Below the pieces are notes generated by a model. The model made no database searches, was not told the DNA's origin, and saw nothing but the letters and a program-made list of their open reading frames with translations. From positions 1 to 46,300 of the forward strand of contig DASSKC010000109.1 in NCBI GenBank assembly GCA_035690885.1: a stretch of 46,300 bases of DNA, in the 5' to 3' direction. This document shows, in pieces, positions 32,929-42,606 of this stretch (positions are counted from its first letter, which is position 1; the number at the start of each line of letters is the position of its first letter). A program made the position numbers and the translations under genes. The DNA comes from Oleiagrimonas sp035690885. Lineage in GTDB: Bacteria; Pseudomonadota; Gammaproteobacteria; Xanthomonadales; Rhodanobacteraceae.

Positions 32929-33182
32929 CAGGAGAATCTCCGTGTGACTTGTTATGCATGCATGGCCGATTGGCCAAGGGGGAACTCACGAGCGCCGGTC
33001 GTTTCGATCGGCGCCGGATAGTTAGATGGGTCGCGCGGCAAATAATTCCAGAACCTCATGGTTCACTATTAAGTCGGCGTTAATTCACGTGAATGCCCGT
33101 TGGTCATGGACGCCGGCGCGACAGCCACGGGCGGATGCGCGACAATGGGCTTTTCCCGCCTGCCAACACGGAGTTTTGCCGT

Positions 33183-35183
33183 ATGCCCAGTCGCCGCGAA
33201 CTTGCCAACGCCATCCGCGCCCTCGCCATGGATTCGGTCGAAAAAGCCAACTCGGGCCATCCCGGCATGCCCATGGGCATGGCCGACATCGCCGAGGTGT
33301 TGTGGAACGATTTCCATCAGCACAACCCCGGCAACCCGAACTGGTTCAACCGCGACCGCTTCGTGCTGTCCAACGGCCACGGCTCGATGCTGCAGTACGC
33401 ACTGCTGCATCTGACCGGCTACGACCTGCCGATGGACGAACTCAAGCGTTTCCGCCAGTGGCATTCCAGAACACCCGGCCACCCCGAGGCCGCCGACACC
33501 GTGGGCATCGAGACCACCACCGGCCCGCTGGGGCAGGGCATCGCCAACGGCGTCGGCTTTGCGCTGGCCGAAAAGATTCTCGCCGGGCACTTCAACAAGC
33601 CGGATTTCGACATCGTCGATCACCACACCTGGGTGTTCTGCGGCGACGGCTGCCTGATGGAAGGCATCTCCCAGGAAGCGATCTCGCTGGCTGGTACCTG
33701 GAAGCTCGGCAAGCTCACGCTGATCTACGACGACAACAACATTTCGATCGATGGCGAGGTGCCGGAGTGGTTCACCGACGACACCGGCAAGCGTTTCGAG
33801 GCCTGTGACTGGCATGTCATCCGCGACGTCGACGGTCAGGATGCCGAAGCCGTCAAGAAGGCGCTGGCCGAGGCCGTGGCCGAAACCGGCAAGCCGACCC
33901 TGATGATGTGCAAGACCACCATCGGCTTCGGTGCGCCGAACAAGGGCGGTACCGCGAAGGCGCACGGTTCGGCCCTGGGTGCCGACGAAATCGCCGCCGC
34001 ACGCAAGCAGCTGGGCTGGGAGTACGCCCCGTTCGAGATTCCCGATGACATCTACGCCGCCTATGACGCGCACGAGGCGGGCGAGCAGCGCGAGAGCGCG
34101 TGGAACGCGCTGGTGGAGAAGTACGCCGCCGCGCATCCCGAGCTTGCCGCCGAGTTCCGTCGTCGCGAAAGTGGCGAGTTGCCGGACAACTGGGATCAGG
34201 TCACGTCCGATTTCATTGCCAAAACCCAGGCCGAAGGCCCCGAGGTCGCCTCGCGCAAGGCTTCGCAGATGACGCTCAATGCCTACGGCCCGCTGCTGCC
34301 GGAACTGGTTGGCGGCTCGGCCGATCTGGCGCCGTCCAACCTGACCATCTGGGACGGCTCCAACAGCATCATGGGCGGCGGCCCGGACGGCAACTACATC
34401 CATTACGGCGTGCGCGAGTTCGGCATGACCGCCATCGGCACCGGCCTGGCCCTGCATGGCGGCCTGATTCCGTACGATGCCACCTTCATGACCTTTTGCG
34501 ACTACTCGCGCAATGCGGTGCGCATGAGCTGCCTGATTCCGGCCCATTCCATCCACGTGTTCACGCACGACTCCATCGGCGTGGGCGAGGATGGTCCGAC
34601 CCACCAGCCGGTCGAGCATCTCGCGGGCCTGCGCTATATTCCCGGCAACCACGTGTGGCGCCCGTGCGATGCGGTGGAATCGGCGGTGTCGTGGAAGTGG
34701 GCCATCGAGCACAAATTGGGCCCGTCATGCCTGGTCTTTTCACGTCAGAAACTCGATCACCAGCCGCGCACCGCCGAGCAGGTGACCGACATCCGCCGCG
34801 GCGGCTACGTGCTGCACGATCCGGCCGACGGCAAGTTCGATGCCATCCTCATCGCCACCGGCTCGGAAGTGGGTTTGGCCATGGATACCATGCGTCACCT
34901 GGACAACAACGGCATCGCCGTGCGCGTGGTGTCCATGCCGTGCACCGAGATCTTCGATGCCCAGAGCGCCGAGTATCGTGAAGGCGTGTTGCCCGGCCAC
35001 TGCCGCGCGCGCGTGGCCATTGAAGCGGCCACGGCCGATTTCTGGGGCAAATACGTGGGCCTGGATGGCGCCGTGGTCGGCATGACCAGCTTCGGTGCGT
35101 CGGCTCCGGGTCCCGAATGCTTCGAGCACTTCGGCTTCACCGTGGCCCACGTCGCCGACGCGGTGCACAAGGTCATCGACTGA
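33183..35183 (+). CDS. tkt: Transketolase
   Basis: A 666-aa thiamine diphosphate enzyme of the pentose phosphate pathway, of normal length. It has LAMDSVEKANSGHPGMPMG at the N-terminus, the ThDP motif GDGCLMEGISQEA ... DDNNISIDG, the pyrimidine domain with GVREFGM and FCDYSRNAVRMS, and the substrate motif DSIGVGEDGPTHQP. ATG 33183 has GGAG about 9 nt upstream. The 3' end overlaps the convergent efflux gene by 11 bp. Confidence 0.95.
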   Translation: MPSRRELANAIRALAMDSVEKANSGHPGMPMGMADIAEVLWNDFHQHNPGNPNWFNRDRFVLSNGHGSMLQYALLHLTGYDLPMDELKRFRQWHSRTPGHPEAADTVGIETTTGPLGQGIANGVGFALAEKILAGHFNKPDFDIVDHHTWVFCGDGCLMEGISQEAISLAGTWKLGKLTLIYDDNNISIDGEVPEWFTDDTGKRFEACDWHVIRDVDGQDAEAVKKALAEAVAETGKPTLMMCKTTIGFGAPNKGGTAKAHGSALGADEIAAARKQLGWEYAPFEIPDDIYAAYDAHEAGEQRESAWNALVEKYAAAHPELAAEFRRRESGELPDNWDQVTSDFIAKTQAEGPEVASRKASQMTLNAYGPLLPELVGGSADLAPSNLTIWDGSNSIMGGGPDGNYIHYGVREFGMTAIGTGLALHGGLIPYDATFMTFCDYSRNAVRMSCLIPAHSIHVFTHDSIGVGEDGPTHQPVEHLAGLRYIPGNHVWRPCDAVESAVSWKWAIEHKLGPSCLVFSRQKLDHQPRTAEQVTDIRRGGYVLHDPADGKFDAILIATGSEVGLAMDTMRHLDNNGIAVRVVSMPCTEIFDAQSAEYREGVLPGHCRARVAIEAATADFWGKYVGLDGAVVGMTSFGASAPGPECFEHFGFTVAHVADAVHKVID

Positions 35184-36456
35184 TCGGCATGCGTTCACGG
35201 TCCCGGTTCGTCGTGCGCTTGCCGCTCGGCGAACCGGGACCATTGCGCCACACCAGCAACCCGATCCAGGCGACAAACGAGCCGAGCGCCATGATCATCA
35301 TGACCTCGGCCATCGCCAGCGGTGTGCCGGTGAACAGGACGCCCACCAATACCCCGGCCAACGCACCAAAGCCGAATTGCGACACGCCGAACAAGGCGGA
35401 CGCCGCGCCGGCATTGTGCGGATACAGGTTGAGCAAACCGGCCATGGCATTGGCACCGACCATGCTCACCGGGCCGACGGCGATGAACAGGGTGATCACC
35501 ACGGCCACCAGGACGCCGGTACCCGCGAGCGCGCAGCCGAGCAGCGCCCGTGCGCCGAGCAGCGACACGGCCGAACCGATACCCAGCAATCGCCGCGTGC
35601 CCAAGCGCATCACGTAACGACTGTTCAACCAGTTGCCGAGTACCAGGCCGATCACGTTCAGCCCGAAAAACAGGCCGAAATACTGCGGACTGATGTCGAA
35701 AAACTGCATGTACACGAACGGCGAGCCGGTGATGTAGCCGAACATCGTGGCGTACGACAGCCCGCCGCACAGCAGGTAACACCAGGCCCGCGTACCGGCC
35801 AGCACATGCCCGTAGGCGCGGAACGTTGCGCCGACACGCACGCCGGCTCGCCGCTCCGGCCCGTTGGTTTCCGGCAGCCGAATGGCCACCAGCGCCACCA
35901 GCAACAGCGCAAAGCCGAGCATCAGCCAGAACACCGCGCGCCAGCCGAAGTACACGTCGATCTGCCCGCCGATGATTGGCGCCAGCAGCGGCGCAAACGC
36001 CATCACCATCATCACGAACGACATCGCCTGCGCCGCGCGATCGCCCGCCCATACATCACGAATCACCGCGCGTCCGGCCGCCGCCGTGGACGCCGCGCCC
36101 AGGCCCTGAACGGCGCGCGCTGCAATCAGAATGGTCACCGACGGCGCCAACACGCATCCCACACTGGCGACCAGATACAGCGCCAACCCGACAAACAGCA
36201 CCGGCCGCCGTCCGTAGCGATCGGACAACGGCCCGCACACGATCTGCCCGGCCGCCAGCCCGAAGAAGTACGCACTGACACTCTGCGCCACCAATGCCGC
36301 CGAGGCGTCCAGCTCCTGTGCAATCGCCGGCAGACTGGGCAAGTACGTGTCGATCGACAGCGGCCCGATCGCCGCCAACAGGCCGAGGATGACGATCAGT
36401 TCGGCGTGGCTGTGGTGCCGGGCAGGTCGGTCGTCAGCGGTCGGGCTGGTGCTCAT
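35173..36456 (-). CDS. Bcr/CflA family MFS drug-efflux transporter
   Basis: A 427-aa inner-membrane protein with about 12 hydrophobic helices. The MFS motif GPLSDRYGRRPVL lies between helices 2 and 3. SIDTYLPSLPAIAQEL in helix 1 and the AVQGLGAAS(T) segment of helix 4 are typical of the Bcr/CflA drug:proton antiporter group. ATG 36456 has GGAGG about 7 nt upstream, better than the longer frame starting at 36480. It is convergent with tkt, overlapping by 11 bp. The substrate is unknown. Confidence 0.88.
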   Translation of the reverse strand: MSTSPTADDRPARHHSHAELIVILGLLAAIGPLSIDTYLPSLPAIAQELDASAALVAQSVSAYFFGLAAGQIVCGPLSDRYGRRPVLFVGLALYLVASVGCVLAPSVTILIAARAVQGLGAASTAAAGRAVIRDVWAGDRAAQAMSFVMMVMAFAPLLAPIIGGQIDVYFGWRAVFWLMLGFALLLVALVAIRLPETNGPERRAGVRVGATFRAYGHVLAGTRAWCYLLCGGLSYATMFGYITGSPFVYMQFFDISPQYFGLFFGLNVIGLVLGNWLNSRYVMRLGTRRLLGIGSAVSLLGARALLGCALAGTGVLVAVVITLFIAVGPVSMVGANAMAGLLNLYPHNAGAASALFGVSQFGFGALAGVLVGVLFTGTPLAMAEVMMIMALGSFVAWIGLLVWRNGPGSPSGKRTTNRDRERMPISR

Positions 36457-36773
36457 GCGAGGCCTCCGTTCGTGGATCAACCTTTCCCGTGGCGTAGCTG
36501 CCTGTCAAGACGTGGCTGAATGGGGAGGCGTGATCAAGCGGTTGCGTCCCGCCGTACCGTATATCGACCGGGTGATCAGGGTCGCGCGATGCGCCCCGGG
36601 GCACATTTCACCGGACTTCCGGAGCTGCTCCATCAGGTCATGCCTCGATGAGACCGAGGCAAGTTCAACAGCAACGAGGCACGGCCGGCATAAGCGCATG
36701 CCGGCAGGTGGTTGGCGTTGCGGGCGCGAGCGGCGACAATAGACGATCACTTGCCCGACCCAAGGTTTGCGCG
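36457..36773. other. 317-bp divergent intergenic region (efflux gene / icd)
   Basis: It must carry the promoters of both flanking genes. A hairpin GCCGGCAT / ATGCCGGC (36684-36705) is visible but has no T-tract. I see no gene, REP or clear promoter hexamers. Confidence 0.4.
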
Positions 36774-39011
36774 ATGTCCGATACGCCGAAGATCATCTAC
36801 ACCCTGACCGACGAAGCCCCGTTCCTGGCCACCCATTCGTTGCTGCCGATCATCGACGCGTTTACCGACGCGGCCGGCGTGAAGGTCGAGACGCGCGACA
36901 TTTCGCTTGCCGGACGCATCCTGTCGCAGTTTCCGGACGTGTTGAAAGACGATCAGAAGGTGTCCGACGACCTGGCCGAGCTGGGCAAGTTGGCGCTTCA
37001 AGCCGGTTCGAACATCATCAAGCTGCCCAACATCAGCGCCTCGCTGCCACAGTTGAAGGCGACCATTGCCGAGTTGCAGGACAAGGGTTTCGCGCTGCCC
37101 GATTATCCGGATGAACCGGCCAATGACGCCGAGCGCAAGCTCAAGGCGCGCTATGACAAGACCAAGGGCAGCGCGGTCAATCCGGTACTGCGCCAGGGCA
37201 ATTCCGATCGTCGCGCGCCGAAGGCGGTCAAGGCTTATGCGCGCAACCATCCGCATCGCATGGGCGAGTGGAATGCGGTGTCGGACACGCATGTCGCGCA
37301 CATGGGCGAGCACGATTTCTACGGCTCGGAAAAGTCGGTCACGCTGAGCAAGGCCGGCAACCTGCGGATCGTCCTGGAAGGGACCGACGGGCAGAGCTGT
37401 GCGCTGCGCGAATCGGTGCCCGTGACCGAAGGCGAGATCGTTGATGCGGCGGTGATGAAGCGCCAGGCGCTGGCCGATTTCATCGACGCGCAGATCGCCG
37501 ACGCGCGTGAAAAGGAGGTGCTGTTCTCGGTGCACCTGAAGGCCACCATGATGAAGGTGTCCGACCCGATCATGTTCGGCGTGGTGGTCGATCGCTTCTA
37601 CAAGGATGTGTGGGACAAGCATGGCCAAGCGCTCAAGGATGCCGGCTTCAATCCCAACAACGGCATGGGCGATCTGTACAAGGTCCTGCAGACGCTGCCG
37701 GATGACCAGCAGCGCGAGATCAAGTCCGCCATCGACGCGCAATACGAGACGCGGCCGAAGCTGGCCATGGTCGATTCGGACATGGGTATCACCAACCTGC
37801 ACGTGCCCTCGGACGTCATCATCGATGCCTCGATGCCGGCGATGATCCGCGACTCCGGCAAGATGTGGAATGCCGATGGCGAGCGCCAGGATTGCAAGGC
37901 GATCATCCCCGATCGCAGCTATGCGGTCATCTACGATGCGGTGGTCGAGGACTGCAAGGCCAATGGCGCGTTCGACCCGGCGACCATGGGCAGCGTGCCC
38001 AATGTGGGCCTGATGGCCGACAAGGCCGAGGAATACGGCTCGCACGACAAGACCTTCCAGATTCCGTCCGATGGCGTGGTGCGTGTCACCGATGATGACG
38101 GCAAGGTCATCTTCGAGCACGAGGTGTCCGCCGGTGACATCTGGCGCATGTGCCAGACCAAGGATGCCCCGGTGGCCGACTGGGTCAAACTGGCGGTGAA
38201 TCGCTCGCGCCTGTCCGAGACGCCGGCGCTGTTCTGGCTTGACGCCGAGCGTGCGCACGATGCGCAGATCATCGCCAAGGTCGAGCGTTACCTGCCCGAG
38301 CACGATACGGAGGATCTGGATATCCGCATCCTCGCGCCGGTCGACGCCATGGCCGAATCACTGGAGCGCATCCGTTCCGGGCAGGACACGATTTCCGTGA
38401 CCGGCAACGTGCTGCGAGATTACCTGACCGACCTGTTCCCGATCATGGAGCTGGGCACGTCGGCCAAGATGCTGTCGGTGGTGCCGCTGATGGCCGGTGG
38501 TGGCCTGTTCGAGACTGGTGCCGGCGGCTCCGCGCCCAAGCATGTGCAGCAGTTCGTCAAGGAAAACCACTTGCGCTGGGACTCGCTGGGCGAGTTCCTT
38601 GCCCTGGGTGCGTCGCTGGAGCATTTGTCGCTCAGCTTCGACAATGCGCGCGCCAGGGTGCTGGCGGACGCGCTGGACAAGGCGATCGGCAAGTTCCTCG
38701 AGAACAACAAGTCACCGTCGCGCAAGGTCGGCGAGTTGGACAATCGCGGCAGCCACTTTTACCTGGCCACGTATTGGGCGCGCGCGCTGGCCGAGCAGGG
38801 TGAGGACGCCGAACTGGGCGCGTTGTTCGGTCCCTTGGCCGAGAAGCTGGAGAAGGGCGAAGACACCATCGTCGGCGAACTCAACTCGGTGCAGGGTGAG
38901 CCGGTGGAAATCGACGGCTATTACCGTCCCGACCGCGAGCGCATCTTTGCCGCCATGCGACCCAGCGAGACGCTGAATGCGGCGCTGGAAACGTTGCGCA
39001 AGCGGGTCTGA
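36774..39011 (+). CDS. icd: NADP-dependent isocitrate dehydrogenase, monomeric type
   Basis: A 745-aa monomeric IDH (about 80 kDa class), converting isocitrate to 2-oxoglutarate in the TCA cycle. Family stretches are visible throughout: IIYTLTDEAPFLATHSLLPI, NIIKLPNISASLPQLKATI, NPVLRQGNSDRRAPKAVK, SVHLKATMMKVSDPIMFG, NGMGDLY, DSDMGITNLHVPSDVIIDASMP (shown here in part), and LGTSAKMLSVVPLM. The ATG at 36774 gives the usual MSDTPKIIYTLTDEAP start. No strong ribosome site is seen. Confidence 0.95.
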   Translation: MSDTPKIIYTLTDEAPFLATHSLLPIIDAFTDAAGVKVETRDISLAGRILSQFPDVLKDDQKVSDDLAELGKLALQAGSNIIKLPNISASLPQLKATIAELQDKGFALPDYPDEPANDAERKLKARYDKTKGSAVNPVLRQGNSDRRAPKAVKAYARNHPHRMGEWNAVSDTHVAHMGEHDFYGSEKSVTLSKAGNLRIVLEGTDGQSCALRESVPVTEGEIVDAAVMKRQALADFIDAQIADAREKEVLFSVHLKATMMKVSDPIMFGVVVDRFYKDVWDKHGQALKDAGFNPNNGMGDLYKVLQTLPDDQQREIKSAIDAQYETRPKLAMVDSDMGITNLHVPSDVIIDASMPAMIRDSGKMWNADGERQDCKAIIPDRSYAVIYDAVVEDCKANGAFDPATMGSVPNVGLMADKAEEYGSHDKTFQIPSDGVVRVTDDDGKVIFEHEVSAGDIWRMCQTKDAPVADWVKLAVNRSRLSETPALFWLDAERAHDAQIIAKVERYLPEHDTEDLDIRILAPVDAMAESLERIRSGQDTISVTGNVLRDYLTDLFPIMELGTSAKMLSVVPLMAGGGLFETGAGGSAPKHVQQFVKENHLRWDSLGEFLALGASLEHLSLSFDNARARVLADALDKAIGKFLENNKSPSRKVGELDNRGSHFYLATYWARALAEQGEDAELGALFGPLAEKLEKGEDTIVGELNSVQGEPVEIDGYYRPDRERIFAAMRPSETLNAALETLRKRV

Positions 39012-39077
39012 CCGGGCGATTTGGACGCCCGCGCAAGGAACCTCGAACAACCCGCCGCCATTCGTTCAAAAACCACG

Positions 39078-39163
39078 GTAGGAGCGGCGGAAGCCGCGAT
39101 AGGACGTGCCCGCACGGTTGTTGCCTTGCGGCATGACCGAATCGCGGCTCCCGCCGCTCCTGC
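39078..39163. repeat. Paired GTAG-REP element (family A, inverted orientation)
   Basis: The left arm GTAGGAGCGGCGGAAGCCGC and the right arm ending CCGCCGCTCCTGC enclose the spacer TTGCCTTGCGGC, in the same orientation as the copy at 11525. It lies between the convergent ends of icd and pilR. Confidence 0.9.
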
Positions 39164-39220
39164 AATCGGTGTGGTTATTCGGGGTTCCCTGCAAAACGGC
39201 GCGTCGTGCACGCAGGGCCC

Positions 39221-40636
39221 TCAGTCGATCTCCAGCTTTTTCAGCTTGTAGCGCAGGGCGCGGAATGTGATACCGAGTTTGCGCGCCGCGGCGGTCTTGT
39301 TGTAACGGGTCTGCTCTAGCGCGCGCATGATGGTTTCGCGTTCGATGCCGGACATGTAGTCGTCCAGTGGCTGGTCGCCGGCGCGCGGGTCGGGCGTGGA
39401 CAGGTCGTCATTCTCGGCCTCGGCTTCGGTCATGCCGGGTGAGGGGCGACTGCCGGCGACAGGCAGCATCAGGTCGACGACGGTGATGCAGTCGTCGTCG
39501 CACATGGCGGTGGCGCGTTCGAGGATGTTCTCCAATTCGCGCACGTTGCCGGGGAAGGCATAACCGGCCAATGCCTGCGCGGCTGCCGGCTCGAGCCGGG
39601 CGCGGACGCCGCCGTTCTCGGCGGCCAGACGTTCGAGCATGATGTCGGCCAGCTGCGGGACGTCGCCACGGCGTTCGCGCAGCGGTGGCACGTCCAGCTC
39701 GATCACGTTGATGCGGTAGAACAGATCCTGGCGGAAGCGACCGTCCTCGACTTCGATCGCGAGGTTCTTGTGCGTGGCTGAAAGAATGCGCACGTCCACG
39801 GATTGCTCGGCGCGGCTGCCGATCGGGCGCACGGCTTTTTCCTGGATCACGCGCAGCAGTTTGACCTGCATGTGCAGCGGCAGTTCGGCCACTTCATCCA
39901 GAAACAGGGTGCCGCCGTTGGCGCTTTCGAACAGGCCTTCCTTGTCGGCGTGCGCGCCGGTGAAGCTGCCCTTGCGATGGCCGAAAAACTCGCTTTCCAT
40001 CAGCTCGTTGGGAATGGCGCCGCAGTTGACCGGCACGAACGGTCCGCCCGCGCGTGGCCCCTGTTCGTGGATCAGGCGCGCCACCAGTTCCTTGCCCACG
40101 CCCGATTCGCCGCTGATGTAGACCGGCGCCTGACTGCGCGCCAGTTTGGCAATCTTGGCGCGCACGTCGCACATGGGGTCCGAGTCGCCGACCAGACGGC
40201 CGGATACCGGTTTGGCTCCGTTGTCGGAGTCGTCGTCGGCCGCGGCAGCGTCGTCATCGGCGCGCGTGGCCGACAGCTTGAGCGCGCTTTGCACCAGCTG
40301 GCGCAGCACCTTGATGTCGACCGGTTTGGAGACGAAATCGAAGGCGCCGGCCTTGAGCGCATCGACGGCCGCATCGACGTTGCCGTAGGCGGTGATCATG
40401 GCCACCGGCGTGTCCGCATACTGATCGGCGATCAACTCGATCAACTCCTGGCCGGAGCCGTCGGGCAGGCGCATGTCGGTGAAGCAGACATCGTAGGTGC
40501 GCTCGGCCAGCAAGCGTCGCGCATCGCCGACGCTGGCCGCGGTGTCCACGTCCAGATTCATGCGGCCGAGGGTAATGGTCAGAAGTTCGCGGATGTCGCG
40601 TTCGTCGTCGACAACCAGCACACATTGCATACTCAT
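39221..40636 (-). CDS. pilR: Sigma-54 response regulator PilR
   Basis: A 471-aa NtrC-family activator that switches on type IV pilin transcription with sigma-54. The receiver domain is residues 1-120 with phospho-acceptor Asp54 (CFTDMRLPDG). The AAA+ domain is about 145-385, with Walker A GESGVGKE (176-183) and the sigma-54 contact loop GSFTGA (223-228); PilR proteins normally have Ser there in place of the usual Ala. A Fis-type helix-turn-helix is at the C-terminus (YNKTAAARKLGITFRALRYKL). It follows pilS in the same direction, 91 bp after its stop. Confidence 0.93.
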   Translation of the reverse strand: MSMQCVLVVDDERDIRELLTITLGRMNLDVDTAASVGDARRLLAERTYDVCFTDMRLPDGSGQELIELIADQYADTPVAMITAYGNVDAAVDALKAGAFDFVSKPVDIKVLRQLVQSALKLSATRADDDAAAADDDSDNGAKPVSGRLVGDSDPMCDVRAKIAKLARSQAPVYISGESGVGKELVARLIHEQGPRAGGPFVPVNCGAIPNELMESEFFGHRKGSFTGAHADKEGLFESANGGTLFLDEVAELPLHMQVKLLRVIQEKAVRPIGSRAEQSVDVRILSATHKNLAIEVEDGRFRQDLFYRINVIELDVPPLRERRGDVPQLADIMLERLAAENGGVRARLEPAAAQALAGYAFPGNVRELENILERATAMCDDDCITVVDLMLPVAGSRPSPGMTEAEAENDDLSTPDPRAGDQPLDDYMSGIERETIMRALEQTRYNKTAAARKLGITFRALRYKLKKLEID

Positions 40637-40727
40637 GGCGTTCAGGCAATCCCCCTGATCGGTGCTGCCAAAGGATGGTTCAGGGTACCGCGACCGATGA
40701 CGCGAGGCGAGGATGATGCGCGCATGT

Positions 40728-42356
40728 TCATGCCTCTGCCGTGTCCGCTGGCGCGCGTGCCGGCGGCGTCAACGTGATGCGGAAACAGCTGCCGCCGCCG
40801 GCCACCGGCACGTATTCAAGCCCGCCCTGGTTGGCCTCGCACATCTGTCGGGCCAGATACAGGCCCAGGCCCGTGCCATCCTCGTGAGTGGTGTAGAACG
40901 GCTCGAAGATGCGTGCGGCGACCTTGGTCGGAATGCCGGGGCCGCGGTCGACCACTTCGATCAGTGGCGGCCCGACATCGCTGGCGCGCCGCGCGATGAC
41001 CATCACACGCGCGGCTTCGCCAGGCATGCGTCCGTAGCGCAACGCGTTTTGCACCAGGTTCCAGATGACCTGATGCAAATGTTGCGGGTCGGCCACCGCG
41101 GCCACGGCTTCCGGTTGCACGATGGCGCGCAGCGAGTCGGCGCCCAGATCATTGCTTTCGCGGTATTCGTCGATGAAACCGAGCGCCCAGCCGTTGAGGT
41201 CGAGCGTTTCCGGGCGCGAGCGCTCGCGCCGCGACAGTTGCAGGATGTTCTCGACGATGTCATTCATGCGCCCGCAGTGGTTGTTGATGATTTCGACCAT
41301 GCGCGCGTCGGTGTCGGACAGGCCCTCGGCCTCGGCCAGCAGTTGCGCCGAGTAGCGGATGGCGGCCAGCGGGTTGTGGATTTCGTGGGCGATGGAGGCA
41401 GACAGGCGACCCAGCGAAGCCAGCGTCAGCTGCTCGGCGCGACGCGATACCAGCGAGGTATCGTCGAGGAAAATCAATACATTGGAATCGTCGTTGGCTG
41501 AAAGACGGGTGAAACGCGGCACCACTTCGGGGACGTCGGTCGCCAGCGCCACGGCGGTTTCGTCATGTTTGTCCAGATGACGCCAGTGGTACAAGCGGCG
41601 CGAAAGCTCGGGAGCCAGCGTGCCCAGGTCGCGCTGGTCGGTGGCCGGACTGCCCAGCAGCAGCCAGGCCGATTCGTTGAACTGGTGCACGCGGTTGCCA
41701 TCGTCCACCAGCAGCACGCCGGTGCGCATGCGCCGGATGATCAGCTCGTTGACCTGCGACAGATTGGCCAGATCCAGTCCGCGCTGGGCCGCCAGTGCTT
41801 CGGTCGCGCGAATCTGACGGCCAAGCAGGTGACACAATCCCGTGGTGGCGAAGTAGGCCAGCCCGAACAGGCCAGATTCGAGCAAATGGTCGTCGCTGCC
41901 GTTGAACCGACTGGCCAGCACGGCGCGTACCATCAGGCCCAGGGTGGCCACGGCGGCGAAAAACAGCGCCGAGCGCAATGGCAGCACCAGCGCGCCGATG
42001 CCGATGTTGACCAGCATCATCATGGTGATGCCGATGCGCGCGTTGACCATGGTCGAGATGGCCAGGACCATGGCGATCACGTCCACGCTCAACCCGATCG
42101 TGGCCGCGCGTGAAGGATGCCGGGTCCAGGTCGGCGTGCGCACCAGCATGATCACGGCAAATGCCAGGTAACAGACCGCCACGCCGCGGGCGAACAGGGG
42201 CGTGGTCAGTACCAGCAAATGCAGCTGCGACTTGCTGAACGCCAGTCCGACATAGACCGAAGCCTGCACCAGGCGGAACCAGTGCAGAAAGTACAGCTCG
42301 TTGCGCATGCTGACCGCGTTGCTGCGTCGGCGAGCGGTTTTGTCGAACAGGTTCAT
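40728..42356 (-). CDS. pilS: Sensor histidine kinase PilS
   Basis: A 542-aa inner-membrane kinase partner of PilR. About six hydrophobic segments lie in residues 25-185, followed by a PAS-like region (about 200-300). The H-box is SIAHEIHNPLAAIR with His324, and the ATPase domain has NLVQNALRYG, DRGPGIP and GTGLGLYLARQM. I chose ATG 42354-42356 (MNLFDKTARR), which has GGGGA/AAGGG upstream; the 47 further residues available upstream are low in likeness to the family. It is divergent from sucC across about 250 bp. Confidence 0.92.
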   Translation of the reverse strand: MNLFDKTARRRSNAVSMRNELYFLHWFRLVQASVYVGLAFSKSQLHLLVLTTPLFARGVAVCYLAFAVIMLVRTPTWTRHPSRAATIGLSVDVIAMVLAISTMVNARIGITMMMLVNIGIGALVLPLRSALFFAAVATLGLMVRAVLASRFNGSDDHLLESGLFGLAYFATTGLCHLLGRQIRATEALAAQRGLDLANLSQVNELIIRRMRTGVLLVDDGNRVHQFNESAWLLLGSPATDQRDLGTLAPELSRRLYHWRHLDKHDETAVALATDVPEVVPRFTRLSANDDSNVLIFLDDTSLVSRRAEQLTLASLGRLSASIAHEIHNPLAAIRYSAQLLAEAEGLSDTDARMVEIINNHCGRMNDIVENILQLSRRERSRPETLDLNGWALGFIDEYRESNDLGADSLRAIVQPEAVAAVADPQHLHQVIWNLVQNALRYGRMPGEAARVMVIARRASDVGPPLIEVVDRGPGIPTKVAARIFEPFYTTHEDGTGLGLYLARQMCEANQGGLEYVPVAGGGSCFRITLTPPARAPADTAEA

Positions 42357-42606
42357 GCCCTTTCCCCGTGGGCTTGTTGACGAGTGCTTCGCCCTGCTCG
42401 GGGAAGCCGTCAACTCGCTGTGGTGCGCAAGTATAAACATGTGTGCGCCGGTTCCGACAGGAGGGCCACTTTCCATGCGGCGGCGCTTGCGAGACAATGT
42501 GCGGCCTTGTTGCGCGGGTTTTCGTGTCCCTGGTTGTCACGGGGCCCGTATGTTGTGCCGCCGTCACGTGCGGTGGCCCATGTTTTCCGTGTCGCCGAGG
42601 TAGCGA

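Noticed and set aside
36684..36705. Hairpin before icd as a terminator
   Set aside because: The stem is good but there is no T-tract on either strand, and no upstream gene reads toward it.
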